This document shows, piece by piece, positions 35,835 to 48,742 of a DNA stretch of 64,000 nt. A model generated the notes under the pieces. The model searched no databases. It worked only from the letters and a program-made list of their open reading frames with translations, and had not been told where the DNA came from. Numbering within the stretch: the first letter of the stretch is position 1; every line of letters begins with the position of its first letter. Made by a program: the position numbers and the translations under genes. This stretch comes from Diphasiastrum complanatum (taxonomy: Eukaryota > Streptophyta > Lycopodiopsida > Lycopodiales > Lycopodiaceae): the NCBI GenBank assembly GCA_029204225.1, contig CM055102.1, forward strand, positions 34,344,585-34,408,584, given 5' to 3'.

Positions 35835-38800
35835 ACCAATGTGGCAAAAATTACATAGATCATTCCCATTGTTGGAACCACATTCAGTCCAAATGCTGCG
35901 ATCATGTAGCAAATCGATGCATGAGCATTGATTGTTATCTGAGACACCCAATCAGCAAGCATAATAGCATTAGAGATTGATGATCCAACATATAACAAAA
36001 GATTGAAGGAAGCTGTCAAAACGTGCAGGAAATTGAAACATTTCAAAGCTTACTAAAACACTACCAAAACATTCACAAGCTTTGCATATGCAATAGCGAA
36101 ATTCATACAGCTCTTCAAGAAAAGTATAAATGCTGGGTAAGAGCTTTCATCAATGATCACCTTCTGTTTCATAAACTCTTGAAGAAGTAATGAGAAAATT
36201 TCATGCATACCATGAGTAATGATTGAGTTCATGTACACTTTATCCTACCAATTCCTTTCTCATTTAGGACAGATATTGCACGAAGATTCACTCATTTGCT
36301 AAGAGGTTAGAAATAGCATGAAACACAGCAGAGAAAAGATGGGGATTACCAGGGCAAGAATGTTATCCCTAAGTAGCCAGGATGACAAGCCTATGAACCC
36401 CAATGAACCTATGCTTCGAACCTGTAATGGTACGAAACATCACTTCAGCATCACACTTACTATTATACTGAATCATTTGGTCTAGATAATAGAACGCTCG
36501 AATCTGCATCGTGCACAGAATGTTTTGTATGCCAAACAATAGAGTATATAGCAAGCATGTTCAACAAGTAAATCTGAAGGAAACAGGAACAAACTCAAAT
36601 AGCATAATCGGTAAAAGATCAGGTGACTAACCACAGTGCAAGCAATTATAGAAAGGCCCCAACTAACTTTCCACCTGCATCAACCCAAAAATGTACCTCA
36701 TAGTTATGGCTTTTCACTGCTTTGGCATCTTGCAAATTAGAATCTAAAAACGAAGCTGCATCTATGAAAAATTCTCATTCAAGCTGTAATGTAGAAATGC
36801 TTGAGGGTCACTGACTAAAGAACCTGACAACTGAATTGAAAAGGTGAGTACGATGGAAAGATATGAAACTGGCCTTGCGCACTGAATGCTACACATTTTG
36901 GTGGGTTGACTTTATATTCACTACAGGCAAGAAAGACAGTTTCTTTCAACTAGAAATACTGTAGCTAATATAAGCTGCTATATTTCGCAATTATTTATTC
37001 AGCAACTTTCCTTGATACCAACATTATATATTGACTTGCCGGAAAAAACCTGCTAATTTGTTTCTGCCTGTTGCTCTTTGAGAACTCAATGTGGTACTTC
37101 ACGTGATCTTGGACTTTTATTTAAGGCTACCTAAATAGGATCTGTTCTCAAAGTTTAAGTAATTTTTCACAATTATGATCTACATTCCCATATCCAACTT
37201 TTCAGAATGTAAAAGTATGAAGGTTGTGTGGACGTTAATGTCGAAGAATGCTGCTGAAGAGAAAACTTACTTGAAAAGGCAATGGGCATGATGTCTCTAT
37301 GCATGTTTGTGACATAAGAAAAATGGACAAACATGTTGTTCCCCCAGGGGTCTTTTTCCATTTTCAAAGTTGTGTTTACTCTATCATGAAGTACTAGCAT
37401 TAATGCTTCACTTCATGGTTCATCTCTTTCAAGCATGTTCAGTCTTTTCATTGACACCACCTGGTATGCGAGGTTCACAATTGCTTGGAAGTGCTCTATT
37501 TCAATAGGCATGTATCCTTGTCAATTAGACTAGCATGAGCCGGCAGATGAATTCAGAAGATAGGTCCACTGCAATCTCTATCAGCAATGTTGCACATTCC
37601 GTTCCGGAATGCGATCTGGGAAATCCCATTAGGGTTTCCTGGAATGTGCACTAAAATTTTGTTTTCCGAACAAAAACAGATTTATTGGTGTAAAATTGTT
37701 TAGACAGTATGTAGAATTTTTTTTCTGCTCCTACTAACGTTTTTTTAAGGCCATTTAGTGGTTTTTTTTTTGAACTTTTATGATCCAGACAGCGTTCCGC
37801 TGTCTGGATTACTGGCGATCCGGCGGAACGCTCGTTCTGGATCGCTGTTGCAGCAGAAACGCGATCCGCTGCAACATTGTCTCTGTAAAACTTGAGACTA
37901 TCTCTACCATCATAACTTCTATTTTGGACTCTAAATGTAGTATGATGTATCTAATCACATACTTCTGATAGATTCTAAACTGTTTCTCTTGTATCTCCCA
38001 TTGTGACTTACACTGCTGTATTTTGAACTTGAATCTTCATCTCGATTCATAGCTAATATTCCATATCGAATCACTGCCTTTATACAATGAACAGCTATCA
38101 TGTCTTATCTCTTTCTGCTAAGAAGTAATAGTGCAGTCCTTTTATGGAGACGTAAATGGACAGTGGACTCTGCATGCCCTGTTCCTGTGATATGAAATTT
38201 TTAAAGTCAAGGGGTTTTTGATTTCAAGGTGCACATACATGTTTGCAAGCAAGTCTTATCTGGAATGTTGAGCATAATCAATTTGAAGAATTATTGGAAA
38301 CGAAAAAGTGAAAACAATAAAAAATTATTCAAGCAGTGTGAACATGTTGAAGGCTCATCATTTGGAAAGATTTCTCAGGAACTGTGAAGTACTCGTTGAA
38401 AGAACTGAATTTTCTTCCTCATTCATTGTTGAAAATAAATGACATTTGTTTCAGGAAAGAGCATATGCAGAAGAAAATGACACATACATTGGGCATGCCG
38501 CATGAGTGAGAACCCAAACAGAAATAACAAGTTAGGAATCGTGCAGAACTTGCTATTGTATGTGTGACAAAAAATGATGTTTGAAAGAACCTAAGCATGG
38601 CTTTTTAATTGCGTAGGGGTAAACGACATTTTCTAGAACCCTTGTGTTTCTTTTTAGATTCCACTGTGCTTGAGTTTCAACCTCTCGTGAAGTCAAAGGT
38701 AGAACGTTTAGAGTACAAGGAATTTAAGCTACTGACTTAAGAAAAGGTTACAGAGTCACAAAGCATCTTGGGAAAAAAGCAGTGATTTTGAGTCACCAGT

Positions 38801-40938
38801 ATTTCTATCATAAAAGCAGAATGTTCACACTAAAATTTTAAGTGCCTACTTGCATTTCTTTGACACAAAACAAGCAGCTATCCACAGAATATTATGTAAA
38901 AAAGCTCTGCAACTTCTGACGTGTGCATCTTTTTAACAATAGTTACAACAATATTCTCACACTCAACAGGCCAGGATTCCCATAGCCAATAACATCAAGA
39001 AACCAAACCAGAGCCAACTACAGCTGTCCGTGTTACAATTTTGATGTATTCTTTAAGAATGCAAACCAAACCTTCACTCGAACTACAAGTAGCAAAGCAT
39101 TGCAAACTATCCCTGTGTAAGTACTTTAGAAATCACCTTACCTCCATAAAACACCCATTGCAAGACCAACAAACCCATGCATCAACTGCATACCTAGCCA
39201 AATAATGTATCAGTTGCAGAAAGAAATGGGATTATAAACTTGAATGATACAACACTATTAAATATCAAAGCGAGGAGATAATAGGATAACCCTATTTCAA
39301 GCTTTGATTTCTTCAAATCCAACCTATTTCCTGTAGTATTGAATAGTCATTCTCTTCAAATGACAGGGAAACTGTCAAACGTACACAATTCAACACAACC
39401 CTGGATAAGTTTGAAGCTTTTGGCATATGCCACTTTAAAATGACTTACAGGTTACCATGAATAAAGAGTCAAATGAGCTTAAAGCCTTGAATATATAGAC
39501 AATGACACGTAATGAAGACTCCAAACATATACCAAGTAAGAAGCAGCCCTCAATGGTCCTGAAAGCACAAGAAGTAAAATTGTTGTAGCCACCTAATCAT
39601 CAACAACAAAAATACATCACAACCAAGTTAAGACGAGGAATATGAGCTGAGAAAAAGCATAACATTTATTCCATAGATAAAGACATACCATGGTCTTTCG
39701 ACCTGCATAAGCTCCCCATCTCATGGAGGCCATCACAATCGGAAGCGGGAAAAAGCACCCAAAGTAAGCCTAGCAGGTAAAGGTCAGCTTTTAATTTCTC
39801 TGATAGTAAAAAGCATGTCAAAATGTGTAGCAACACTCTTATTCAAACTTTTGAAATTTGTTTCAACAACATAAGAAATTTCCTACAACAACCAATACTC
39901 AAGTTGCTATCATTTGAAGATAGTAAAAATCATCAAGTACTAATGTGGGAAACTCATTTAAGCTAGCTTGTCTCTATTGGCAAAAAATATTGAAAGGGAT
40001 TCCGTGCAACAGTTGCACGAGCCGCTAATAACTTTGAATTAACTTATTTTGTAGAAGCGTCAACTTCGTTGATTCTAACTTTGTGAGTTGTTTGAACTAC
40101 ACCCAGTTATAAAAACTTCCATAACTCGAGCAATAACAATACAATAGAACAGTAAAACATCAAAACAATCTCTGATTAAGTTATCAAAACTAATAAAAGT
40201 ATATCGTACTCCTTCCACTAAGGACCAATCAATTAAGTTCTCCCTCGAAGGAGCTCACAATCTCCATCATCAAAACTGACAAATGAGGAATCGTCTACGG
40301 ATAATTACAGCCTTAACGTCTCATCTCAGAGTTTACCAGATTAGGGTTGGGCAACAGTTCCTTGCAAGAACCAACAAATGCTAAGCATACCTTCAGTATT
40401 AATGAGGCTTCAATTAATTGCTTAGGAAACCATTTACTTCTTGTTATCTCTCCCCTACATGTCCTCAAATATTCTATAAACTCAGAAATAATTTGTGAAA
40501 CCAGATGCGGCAAAGTGAATAGGTAAAAGGGATGCATAGTCTCAGGTACAGTATGGTCCATTTCATAGTAAATATCATAGTTGCATGGGCGCGTTTCGCG
40601 AATCGCGAATCACTAAACAGCGTATCACGATTCGCAAATGACTGTTTTTTTTTAACACAAAAAAATAAAAAAATTTAAATTCGCAATTCACTGCAGCGAA
40701 TCGCGATTCGCTGCAACTATGGTAGATATATAGCTGGAATAATGTTTTACGCCGGATTCGAATCGGCTGAAAATTGTGACTGTTGAAGCAATTGCTTCGT
40801 GTGCAATATGGTTTAAACATCCAACTGATATCAAATTTGACACATATCAAACACACCCATTGTGGCTTGTGAACAAAAACGATTATGCACCAAACGTTTC
40901 AGAAATAGTTAAGCACCAAACTGGATAATAAGCATGAC

Positions 40939-40979
<41 letters not shown>

Positions 40980-43087
40980 CGAATCTGTCCAGCAATGGTT
41001 GCTGCCTCCGATTAGCAGCCTGCCCAGCTCCAGCGGATCCCTAGCTGCTCCAACGATCCCAATGGCTTCAGCGATGGCCCCAGCTCCAGCTCCAGCGATC
41101 CCTAGTTGCTCCAGCTCCAGCGATGGGCACCATAGCTACCACAGCAGCAGACCTGCTCCAGCGATCCTGCCTGCCTGCTCCACCACCAGCGATCCTGCCT
41201 TCCTCACCAGCAGACCAGCATCCTATCCTTGTGAGGCCCAGAACACACTAAATGGAGTTTAGACAAGGTTTGGGACAGTCAAGGCATGTGTAGAGTTATC
41301 AATAGCAATTCTATGAATAGTTGGTCCATGCTTAGGACTCTATTCTAGGTGAATCTATGTATAGGGAGCTTGGGGCTATGCATGGCTATGTGCCCAGGTT
41401 GCTTTTGGCTCTATATATTGAAGCCAAACTCGCCCTACTCCTCATTGTGGTCATTGATTCATTGCCAGGGTTTTACTCTACCTTCATGCTTCCTATTCCT
41501 TGGCTTGGGGGTGAAGCTTCTCTTACACCAACCGCCTACACTGCTCAATGGAGAGCCTATTCCTCATCTTCATGTGATGCGTGGCCGATAAACTCCAGTT
41601 TCGCTCATTGGTTGCGGAAGCTAAACAATCTTGTGAGAGAACTCTCCCGGCCAATCGCTGCAGATCACCAATGATGTGCGCCTGCATGCTCCACCATGTC
41701 ACAGGTAGCACGTGATCCTCCCTCAGGCGGCACTGCTCACGATCAAATTTTGTAAAGTGAAAATGCAACAATCTTGAATCAAATCAAGTACAAGAAAGTG
41801 GAGGGAGTATTACCTTCAAGTGCCCAATGCACAGGCCTGAAGTGCCTCGCCAATGTGGTCCATCAACTCATATCTGAGACCGAGTGCACCCCTCACAACC
41901 TACTAGGCAGAGCACATAAAAATGGGTAGCAAGAGCTCCAAAAGCTCTGCCCGTGTCCAAAAATCCTCTCCAAACACGGTGGTCTAGAAGTGAACGGCAT
42001 CTGTCTTCGAAGTCCTAGAAGCCATCATTGGATGTCATCCTCCGCAAAGGGTCAGGTAATGGTTAACAGCTAACCTCCCTAACACTTTGTCCTCCCGGCC
42101 AATTGTGTTGGATAGAAAGACAACTACAAAGATCTCACGTCTACACATTAATTGAGAGTAAAGTTACTCTTTGAAAAGTTTTTTCTCGTCTATAAACTGT
42201 GACGCAACATCTTTTAGTCTGATATAAAGAGTTGGAATTTTCTTCCATTTGCTGGATGTTATGTGTCCAATTTGCAGCAGCAAGACATATTAGTTCATTT
42301 CAGGAGCTGTGCACACGTTTAGATTGAAGTAGAAAAATGCTTGCACGAAATGCACATTTTCTTGCGTCGTGATTTCAGACTACCTCAGTAGACTAGTATA
42401 GGTAAAGGCTTTCCATTGCCTGCTTGAATAGATAACATCGTACGGAAATTTTATAGTGATCATAATTCTCAAGAAGACTTTGGAATCTAATAGAACCTGA
42501 CTTTTTTAAAAGAACATCCATTGTTTAATATGTGATGAAAAAATGAAGATGGCGACTAGGACAAAAGTTCAGGTTCAGCGCGCAGCGATTACCTCCAGGC
42601 GCAGTAAAGTACTCAAGAAGTAGGCTAGTCCTGCAGATGCCGCAAACATAGCACACTCCACCAGCCTAAGAGTCTTCCTCACATCAATATCATCAGCCAA
42701 TATCATGGCATCCTCCTCAAATGCTCTGACAAACTGTGTTTTTCTCTCAAAGGACTCCGAATTGCCATTTCTGCTGTACGCTTCGCATTGTTTGAACCCG
42801 AATACAGACTTCTTCCCTCCCAAGCGCAAAGTGAACGGCAACGAAGGACCAAAACATAAAGGCTGGACTGAATAATCTATGCAAGAAAAAGAAAAATCAA
42901 GAAAGCGATGATATGTTGTGCAGAAGTGAAGGTAAGGTTGGGGATTGCTTGGCAACGATCCTAAAGCTAAGCCACTGCTGTCGCACTTGAGATGTAAAAA
43001 GGATTTCCTGCTATAGTGATCAAAAGGAGAAAAATGGCCGCTGCAATTGCTTGCTAAACGAAGCGATGCCAACTGCATCGTCTGCAT
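35497..43087 (-). CDS. plastid-targeted polytopic membrane protein, YybS-like/DUF2232-like family
   Basis: Eight exons with GT...AG introns join in phase to a 338-aa protein: 43087-42593, 39769-39689, 39592-39533, 39185-39142, 36674-36632, 36421-36350, 35938-35837 and 35616-35497 (stop TAA). Residues 1 to about 110 are Ser/Arg-rich and poor in acidic residues, like a chloroplast transit peptide. The mature part opens with an acidic helix (EEDAMILADDIDVRKTLRLVE), then six or so hydrophobic segments. Family hallmarks are FFPLPIVMASMRWG, AGRKTMVATTILLLVLSGPL, LMHGFVGLAMGVLW, ITINAHAS and LLHVLYAIFLHRLG. This matches a plant family akin to cyanobacterial YybS-like proteins, some labelled ribonuclease BN without proof. 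The role is unknown; it is presumably in a plastid envelope or thylakoid membrane. No stop or frameshift was found. Introns 1 (2823 bp) and 4 (2467 bp) each hold a fold-back element. Confidence 0.9.
35781..35831. repeat. (AG)n microsatellite next to a splice donor
   Basis: A perfect tract that on the gene strand reads (CT)n. It begins six bases after the exon-7 boundary (TTG|GTCAGT) of the plastid membrane protein gene. Confidence 0.95.
37586..37878. mobile_element. fold-back element in intron 4, ends AATGTTGCA...TGCAACATT
   Basis: Nine-base inverted ends lie at 37586-37594 and 37870-37878. Inside are a near-perfect long inverted pair (TGCACATTCC at 37591 and GGAATGTGCA near 37641), an AT run, and GC-rich hairpins such as ATCCAGACAGCG-TTC-CGCTGTCTGGAT (37782-37808). 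No coding sequence. It resembles the element at 40577-40722 in end sequence and design. Confidence 0.55.
40577..40722. mobile_element. fold-back element in intron 1, ends CATAGTTGCA...TGCAACTATG
   Basis: Ten-base inverted ends bound about 145 bp. The interior is full of copies of GAATCGCGATTC and its parts on both sides of a poly-T/poly-A centre, so the whole can fold on itself. It shares the core end GTTGCA...TGCAAC with the intron-4 element. Confidence 0.6.
40943..41260. repeat. (CT)n tract plus GC-rich CTCCAGCGAT-type repeats
   Basis: A CT tract (40943-40976) is followed by 280 bp with many copies of GCTCCAGC(G/T)AT, CAGCAGACC and CCTGCCTGCTCC. The Pro/Ser/Ala-rich frame on the plus strand is an outcome of the repeat. 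It lies within intron 1 of the minus-strand gene and its base composition differs sharply from the rest of the intron. A similar CT-plus-GC-rich arrangement lies at 57265-57545. Confidence 0.6.
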
Positions 43088-43480
43088 TGCGACAACAAAA
43101 ATGATGGTCCAAAAACACTGGATCGCAACGAAAAAGCTCTAATGAATATGAAGTCCAAAAAACCCTTTTGCCCTTTCTAGGTCAAGAGTGTGAAATGGGT
43201 TCCAGGTCTTTTTTAAACTATTTGTGCTTTAAAAGGGGGAAGTGGGTGAGGCACCCTCGTCGTCGTCGCTTACTGGCACAGATGAGATTACACCTAACAC
43301 ACTCCAATGTTCGCCCCGTGTCAAGAGGATTTCCATCTCTCAGAGATCCTTGTCGCTTGCTAACACCCATCAGCTTACATACTCACAGCCACTACTGGTG
43401 CGGGCATTACCCAGCCTCCGTGCCAGTAAGTGACTTCGATGGGGGACTGATTGGTAAGGTGCTCTTTCCATGTAGCTAGT
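43088..43480. promoter_or_regulatory. 5' flank of the plastid membrane protein gene; GC-richer, open on the plus strand
   Basis: The region just upstream of the minus-strand start codon is GC-richer than its surroundings. It holds plus-strand frames from 43168 (103 codons) and 43242 (63 codons), neither with a known domain, and a donor-like GCCA|GTAAGT near 43427. It may be a promoter with 5' untranslated sequence, or a divergent transcript; no TATA box is evident. Confidence 0.3.
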
Positions 43481-45700
43481 TTTATTCACCAGGGAAGTCA
43501 TTCACTGGCTTGCCACTTCTAGGACGATCCGACTTCCAAGGGTGAATGTAAAACTCTTTTCCTATGTACACAATTATTCCTTGACTTGTTGAGAAAAAAC
43601 GATGCTGAAACAATGCCACATGTGGTGGAAAACAATTTCTGGAGCTGGAATGATTTAAAAAATGGCATGATTATGTGCATTGCTGATCTCAACCCATGCA
43701 AACCGGTCTTGCTGAGTAGCTAAATCTAAGGATTTTATGCAAACCCATTCACCACCCCACAACAAGTTGAGGGTGAACATGGTGCATGGAGAAGATGCAA
43801 CCTTTGAAGTCCATTTCAAGGGGTGAATGGGTTACATGGAAAGGTGCTATAACTCTGTTTGTCAGGGTTGTTATGCATGGCTTTTGTTTATATTTATGTT
43901 GCTAAAAGTCATGTTTATGTTTTGTTCAAAACTTTGTTTCTTATTTTGGTGTACAAGAATTCTTATAGCTTCTTCCCTAAATGTAGATATGTATTTATAC
44001 TTGCGCTTTCTAACACTTTGCAGTGTCGTTGAGAGGCATAATTTGACCAAATATTTTCAGGAACTCTTCCTTGCATTATGTCAAGATACTATCTATGGGT
44101 CTTAAGGAAATTTTCTTGATTTTTTTGAATTATTCTCGATTTCAAGATTGGGTGTTAATCATTTGTAATATCTATGTTATATTGTGTTTCTTAATAATGT
44201 ATGTGTTTTCTATGTTGTATAGAAAGTTTTGTAAATAATGACAATCATGATGAATTTCACAAATAGAACAACCATAACAGTTGCAAGTGAGAATGTTATT
44301 GTTCATCATGAATTCTTTTCAAACATTTCCATGTGAATGAATAATGCTTCATGTAGTCATATGGAAAGCTTCATTTTGATACCAATGTTCCTCCTCTTCC
44401 ATTCCTAATTGCCCTTTGTTTGAGTTGGGAACGGGGACAAGTTGTGGGTTATGGGTTACGATGGTTATGAAAGAGCAATGGTTACTATTGACTGTTTAGA
44501 TGCTAAGAGAATTGTTCCTAAATTTATAAAGTGACCATTTACAAGTTTTTGAGATTTTGGGTGGCGGAGAGAATTTTGAGATACTAAATGGGTAAACAAC
44601 AAGTTTGATAATTGGAGAATTATTAAGAAGTTTTTTCTTGACGAGTCTGATTTGGATTTCATGACATAGATGTTAACCATATTGTAAATTTATTACATTT
44701 CATTTTAGTTGAAGAACAAAGACAATAATTTCTATCCACTTTATATAGTTGATTCTCTTTATAGAAGTTTAGGACAATGTTATAATCATTGCTATGTATT
44801 TTATCTAGATTACAAATTTGAAGCTATTTAGTTAGGAGGGGAGGATCAATTTTTGTCGAAAAAATTGTGTGCAGTCGCCTTGTCCCCGACATTGTGATCA
44901 ATTCCATTAGAGGCACCTACATACCAGCAATCTTGATTTGCAACAAAATCTTGGTTGATTGCACACTCTACATCAAGATGTATCTACAATGTAATCAATA
45001 AGCATTTGTCAACGACTCTGTATTCCCTACAATTTTTTTTGTTGTTGCAATGGATAGAACATAGCCACATAGTGAAAGTATAATTTATTGACTAAACATA
45101 AGAAATCACTTTTAAAAAGACAATACATTTTCATTATCAAGAATATATTTTGCTCTTTCTTCAATTTCTTTACTAGAGTTTTCAAAATTTCTATCATAAC
45201 CTAGCTTGTCCTTCATTGGAGTGGGATATTCGTCATAAACTTTAAATTGCACAAAATGGAAACAAATGCCTATCAAAAAAATTGATCTTGACTTATACGA
45301 CAACTAAAAAATAAAATATTAGATGCTCAAAATGTTTGCTTTACATTGTTGACTAAGACAAAGAAACCATGCAGAAGACTCATAATTATGAGTTGTGTTT
45401 TATAGTGGCTAAGTTTTAGTAACAAAGATGTCCATGCTTACCACTAAAGATATATGCAAATACAAAAGCAAAGTCAAAAGCAAAAAACAAAATTAAAAGC
45501 AAAGCAAAAAAGAGAAAATTCATGGAAAACGACATAACCTTTGTAATTCTTATATTGAAGTATATTGCGACTTTCTATTAGCTTCTAGCCCAGCTTGACA
45601 ACTAGCCACTAACGTAAACTTAATGTGGATACAAAATCTAGTAAAAGAACAATAGTTATAGCTCTATTTCCTTTGTGACTTGATATATCAGTCATCAAAT
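43481..45700. other. gene-free spacer
   Basis: No gene recognised. Several 60-90 codon frames show no known motif. Confidence 0.5.
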
Positions 45701-45729
45701 TATAAAAAGTATAACAATTTTATAAACTA

Positions 45730-48700
45730 TTGATGTCGTTAGATTTCAATGAGATCTTGAAGAAGCGAGTGCAAGCCAACTCCTATTCTAGAGTTGTACA
45801 GCTAGGAGACAACTCATCTCATACTATCGAGGGTGAAGGAACAGTCAGGATCGAATTTCAGAAAGGTGATGTAAATTTTTTGTCCAATGTTCTTCATGTT
45901 CCAAATCTTACCAAAAATCTACTTTCCATAAGCGAAATCATTGATTCTGGTCATAGGGTCGAATTCGATACAAAGGGTTGCACTATTCTTGACAAATCTA
46001 GGAAAGTTTTAGCTCTCGGTAGGAGATATGGCTATCTTTACAAGCTAAGCCATTGTTATTCTACAATTAGTCAAGCTCTTCATACTTCAACTTCTGAATC
46101 AACTGATATGCTATGGCTTTTTAGACTAGGCCATTTAAACTTCAAAAGTATTCAACAAATGTCAAATCTGAATCTGACATTTGTTGAATACTTTTTGTGT
46201 CATAGACATAAATCAATTCCATACAAGATCTACCATCTATTAGCAAATTGACTTCTCTTTGTGAAATTTGTATCATCAACAAACATGCTAGAAGTCCATT
46301 CAATTCCAATTCTATTAATTCATCAAAAGGTTTGCTAGATCTTGTACATCGTGACATTTGGGGCCCTATGCAAACTGCTTCCACAAGTGGAGCCATTTAC
46401 TTTCTAACCTTTATTGATGATTTTTCTCGAAGAACTATTACCTATCTTCTGAAGAACAAATCTGAAGCATTCGAATTCTTCAAATAGTTCAAGGCATCTG
46501 CTGAAAATCCGACATAGAGAAAAATCGAGGCTCTACCTAGTATATCTCCACCGAATTCAAGGAGTTATGCAAGGCAAATGGGATACACCAACAATTTACA
46601 ACCAGCTATTCACCTCAATCCAATGGAATAGCCGAAAGGAAGAATTGGACATTTGCAATGCCAAGAGCATGCTGGCCCATGCCTCTCTTCCAAAGAAATT
46701 CTGGGTAGAAGCTATCACGATTGTTGCCTATCTATAGAATTGATCCATTACACAAGCTCTAAACGGCAAAACACCTTATGAGGTATGGACAGGATCGAAA
46801 CTCTCACCCAAGCACATTCGAGTTTTTGGATGCATTGCTTACTCTCAGATCCCTGCTGATTTAAGAAAAAAGCTAGACGATACTAGCAAAAAGTCGATTT
46901 TCATTGGCTATTCCCTAGACCACAAGGCATACAAGCTCTACAATCTGAACACACAGAAATCGTTCACAACTAAAGACGTCATTTTTGTGGAAGATCAGTT
47001 CTTCGACCACAAGGTAAAAGCTCCATCAAATTTTGATCCTAGAGTTGAAACCAGCTCCGAACTCAAAATTGATCAGAAAATCGATACAGACCAAGACCAT
47101 GAGTCAAATCTTCAACAAGTCGAATCGCATCAGAGGATCGAAGTTCAACCCAGAAGATCATACCGATCCAGACAGCCTCCATCCCTATTTATGGATGATC
47201 CAACCTGTTATTTTGTGCAAGTACCATGAACTGTATCAAAGGCAATGTCAACTCAAGATGATGATCAATGGAAAGCCGCTATGGACACAGAATTCGATTC
47301 TCTAATTGAGAATCAGACATGGATTTTAACAGAGTTGCCAAAGGATCGAAAATTCCATGCAAATGGATATTCAAAGCGAAGTATGACGTTGAAGGAAAAC
47401 TAAGTCGATACAAGGCTAGACTGGTTGCCAAAGGCTTTTCATAGATTTTATATCTAGATTATTCAGAGATTTTTAGCCATGTTGTTAAACATACTTCAAT
47501 TCGACTATTACTCTCCTATGCAGCTACATCCGATCTCGAAATCCACCAAATGGACGTCCAAACAGCCTTTCTGAATGGGACTATCAAAGAGGAGATCTAC
47601 ATGTCTCAACCAGAGGAATACGAGCTCAAGAGTAAGGAGCATCTTGTCTGCAAAATCCACAAGGCCCTTTATGGTCTGAAACAATCACCAAGATCCTGGT
47701 TTCAGAAGATAAATGCATTTCTAATCGAGAATGGTTTTACTCAAACTCGGCAGACTCAAATGTCTATTTCAAGTCTGTTTCAACTTCCTTCATAATCATC
47801 ACTTTATATGTAGATGATACGTTACTATTTAGTAACAATCCAAATTTCTTGAAGGATATAAAATGCATAGCGCCCATGAATATAAGATGACTGATATGGG
47901 TCTAGCCCATTATTGTCTATGAATTCAGATTCATCGAAATCGATCCAGCAGACAAATTTACATCAGTCAACAACGATATCTCACAAACATGTTGGAAAAA
48001 TATGGAATGACCAACTGCAAATCGAGTTTCTTTCCACTCGACCTCGGTTTGAAACTATCGAAGGAACAATGTACTCAAACTGAGGCAGAAGACAGTATCC
48101 ATTTCACTCCATTATTGGCTCACTGATGTATGCAATGCTCTGCACTCGACTCGATCTTGTATACTCGATCAGTTCACTTATCCAGTTCCTATCGAATTCA
48201 GGGCCAATCCATCGGAAAGCACTCATGAAGGTCATGAAATATATCCAAGTAACAAAACATCTGTGCATTTGTTATGGAGGCAGCCAATTTGCCAATATTC
48301 TTGAAAGATATACAGATGCAGATTGGGCAGGAGATATCTACACCAGAAAATAGACTTTTGGATTTGTATTCTTATTTAATCAAGGCCCAATCTCATGGAA
48401 CAACCGAAAATAGACCTCGGTAGCATTATCATCAACTGAATCAGAATACATAGTTGTCACAAATGCCACCAAGGAGGCGATCTACTTGCAAATATCGACC
48501 TTGCTCAGTTACAACCATATATTGTCATAATCAAAGCACAATCGCACTATCTCTAAATCCGAGATTTCACACTCGAAGTAAGCATATCGAATAAAAGTAT
48601 AACTACCTCAGAGAAAAAGTGCAAAGCAAGGAAGTATCATTGGTTTACTGCAGGACAGATTCTATGGCAGCAGGTTAGTAGGATCATCATATCAGATTTA

Positions 48701-48740
48701 ACAACATTCTAAATCAGAAGATCCAAGTTTTTTAGGATCC
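45730..48740 (+). pseudogene. Ty1/copia polyprotein remnant (element 3)
   Basis: Domain order is that of copia. The end of the protease/gag region (VLHVPNLTKNLLSISE) is followed by GAG-pre-integrase text (LWLFRLGHLNFKSI, about 46110) and integrase core (LDLVHRDIWGPM, FIDDFSRR, about 46340-46487; SYSPQSNGIAERKN, about 46607). An intact stretch follows (GKTPYEVWTGSKL, FGCIAY, IFIGYS; 46744-47229). Reverse transcriptase has [24 protein letters not shown] (47541), KALYGLKQSPRSW and LYVDDTLLF (about 47805). RNase H has YTDADWAGD (48313), SSTESEY and EAIYLQ. Stops and frameshifts occur throughout, and the 5' LTR and gag are missing. A 21-bp hairpin with a foreign insert interrupts the pre-integrase part at 46144-46250. 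Confidence 0.9.
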
Positions 48741-48742
48741 AC

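Noticed and set aside
40740-40765. tRNA T-arm-like text GGATTCGAATCGG
   Set aside because: No acceptor stem, anticodon arm or D arm can be paired around it on either strand.
40313-40856. Minus-strand frames of 82 and 93 codons in intron 1 of the plastid membrane protein gene
   Set aside because: They are not needed to join the exons in phase, have no family resemblance, and one crosses a fold-back element.
40999-41262. Pro/Ser/Ala-rich 87-codon plus-strand frame
   Set aside because: It comes from GCTCCAGC repeats in an intron on the opposite strand of a well-supported gene.
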